64,000 bases of DNA from assembly GCF_016125515.1 (NCBI RefSeq), contig NZ_WGLO01000019.1:1-64000 (forward strand), given 5' to 3'. The notes beneath the pieces are model-generated. The model saw only the letters and a list, made by a program, of their open reading frames with translations, was not told where the DNA came from and searched no databases. Origin of the DNA: Hyphomonas sp. (GTDB lineage Bacteria; Pseudomonadota; Alphaproteobacteria; Caulobacterales; Hyphomonadaceae). Of this stretch, positions 63,161-64,000 are shown piece by piece. Each line of letters begins with the position of its first letter. The stretch's first letter is position 1. Both the position numbers and the translations under genes were made by a program.

Positions 63161-64000
63161 CGGCGCCCACCTATGATGAACTGGTCCAGTCTGCTGCGGC
63201 CCGGCTCGGCGAAGCAGGCATCCCGGAGGCGCGGGCGAATGCGATGTTGCTGATGCTGGCAGCGTTCGCTGATACACGCGCAGCGCTCATTTCGGCCGGT
63301 AACCAGCCCGTTCCGCTCGCCGTGGAGGCGGCGTATGAGACCGCGTTGTCGCGCCGGCTGAAGCGGGAGCCGCTGCAGCACATTATCGGCTCGACGGGGT
63401 TCTATGGGCTTGAATTCATCACCGATGCCCGCGCCCTCGTTCCGCGCCCGGACAGCGAATTGATCGTCGAAACGGCACTCGATCTGTTACCCGCCGGCAA
63501 GCCTGCCATCGTCGCTGATCTCGGTACCGGTACGGGCTGCTTGCTCGCGGCAATTCTCTCTAGTCGGCCCCTCGCGACCGGCACGGGCGTTGATGCCAGT
63601 GCCGATGCGGTCAGCCTCGCAGAGGAGAATTTCAATCGGCTCGGGTTGGCAGGCCGGGCACAGGTGTTCGCGGGCAGCTGGGCGGATTGGCCGGGCTGGG
63701 GCGAGGCTGACCTTATTGTGTCCAACCCGCCCTACATCGCCACGGATGTCATCGCCACACTCGCGCCGGAGGTGAGGGATCATGACCCCGCACTCGCGTT
63801 GGATGGGGGAGCGGACGGCCTGGCGGCCTACCGGGACATCATTGCGCGCGCCCGGACGGGAATGAAGCGCGGCGCGCCGCTTATCCTCGAGATCGGGCAC
63901 GACCAGCGCGAGGCCGTGTTGCGCCTGCTGAGGGAGGCCGGCTTTGCCGAATTGGGACACCGCGCCGATCTGGGCGGCAATGATCGCTGTGTATGGGGCC
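63157..64000 (+). CDS. prmC: Release factor glutamine methyltransferase (partial at window end)
   Basis: The open frame from TTG 63157 runs to the window edge (about 281 codons) with no stop, so the 3' end is missing. It methylates the GGQ glutamine of release factors, which explains its position behind prfA. The N-terminal helical domain is followed by the SAM motif [15 protein letters not shown] and the diagnostic NPPY in [13 protein letters not shown]. The TTG overlaps the prfA TGA, giving translational coupling. Confidence 0.93.
   Translation, partial: MTAPTYDELVQSAAARLGEAGIPEARANAMLLMLAAFADTRAALISAGNQPVPLAVEAAYETALSRRLKREPLQHIIGSTGFYGLEFITDARALVPRPDSELIVETALDLLPAGKPAIVADLGTGTGCLLAAILSSRPLATGTGVDASADAVSLAEENFNRLGLAGRAQVFAGSWADWPGWGEADLIVSNPPYIATDVIATLAPEVRDHDPALALDGGADGLAAYRDIIARARTGMKRGAPLILEIGHDQREAVLRLLREAGFAELGHRADLGGNDRCVWG

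Overview
The window looks like a chromosomal segment of a GC-rich alphaproteobacterium, most likely of the Hyphomonadaceae/Caulobacterales. Pointers are the replication genes dnaA, dnaN, recF and gyrB in one region, a hisS-hisZ-hisG operon with short-form HisG, glutathione-dependent formaldehyde oxidation, carboxynorspermidine-type polyamine synthesis, a GAF-containing PtsP, and the series ubiG, lysC, ptsP, rodZ-like, ispG, prfA, prmC. Lineage is inferred from gene content only. No CRISPR array, prophage or rRNA operon was seen.

Layout. 1-1350: accessory edge with an IS21-like terminus, a DoxX gene cut by it, a small membrane protein and a CAU-anticodon tRNA. 1404-12501: LhgO-like oxidase, TPR protein, trxB, CDF metal exporter, VOC protein, gyrB, DEAD-box helicase, hemN. 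12505-17338: thiol and formaldehyde genes (DsrE-like protein, fghA, GST, VOC protein, frmA). 17462-20236: nitroreductase, MarR, hydrolase. 20145-25225: recF, small ABM lipoprotein, dnaN, dnaA, rpsT, all on the minus strand. 25364-32387: enoyl-CoA hydratase, ABC1 kinase-like protein, a P450/TetR/rubredoxin module, PLA2-like protein, thioesterase, TerC. 32563-36241: his operon with a candidate leaderless His-rich leader peptide. 36541-48719: argD, GFA protein, LAL regulator, membrane-tethered HTH protein, two carboxynorspermidine enzymes, small proteins, argF, radical SAM protein, hslO. 48728-64000: M20 peptidase, MFS transporter, DUF924, ubiG, lysC, ptsP, rodZ-like, ispG, DUF1254/DUF1214 pair, CE15-like esterase, MAPEG, prfA, and prmC running off the end.

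Strongest observations. (1) The DnaA protein keeps Walker A/B and the RDHTT DNA-binding core but aligns without gaps to substitutions of the arginine finger, the sensor II arginine and most of the basic loop. (2) An 11-codon peptide with four His codons lies directly at the predicted transcription start of hisS-hisZ-hisG and is followed by mutually exclusive hairpins, as expected for attenuation. (3) An uncharacterised radical SAM protein with six extra cysteines sits between argF and hslO. (4) A large LuxR-type ATPase regulator and a small membrane-anchored HTH protein flank a strongly palindromic spacer beside the polyamine genes. (5) A P450 resembling the terpineol P450 family is divergent from a TetR-rubredoxin pair across a palindromic operator candidate.
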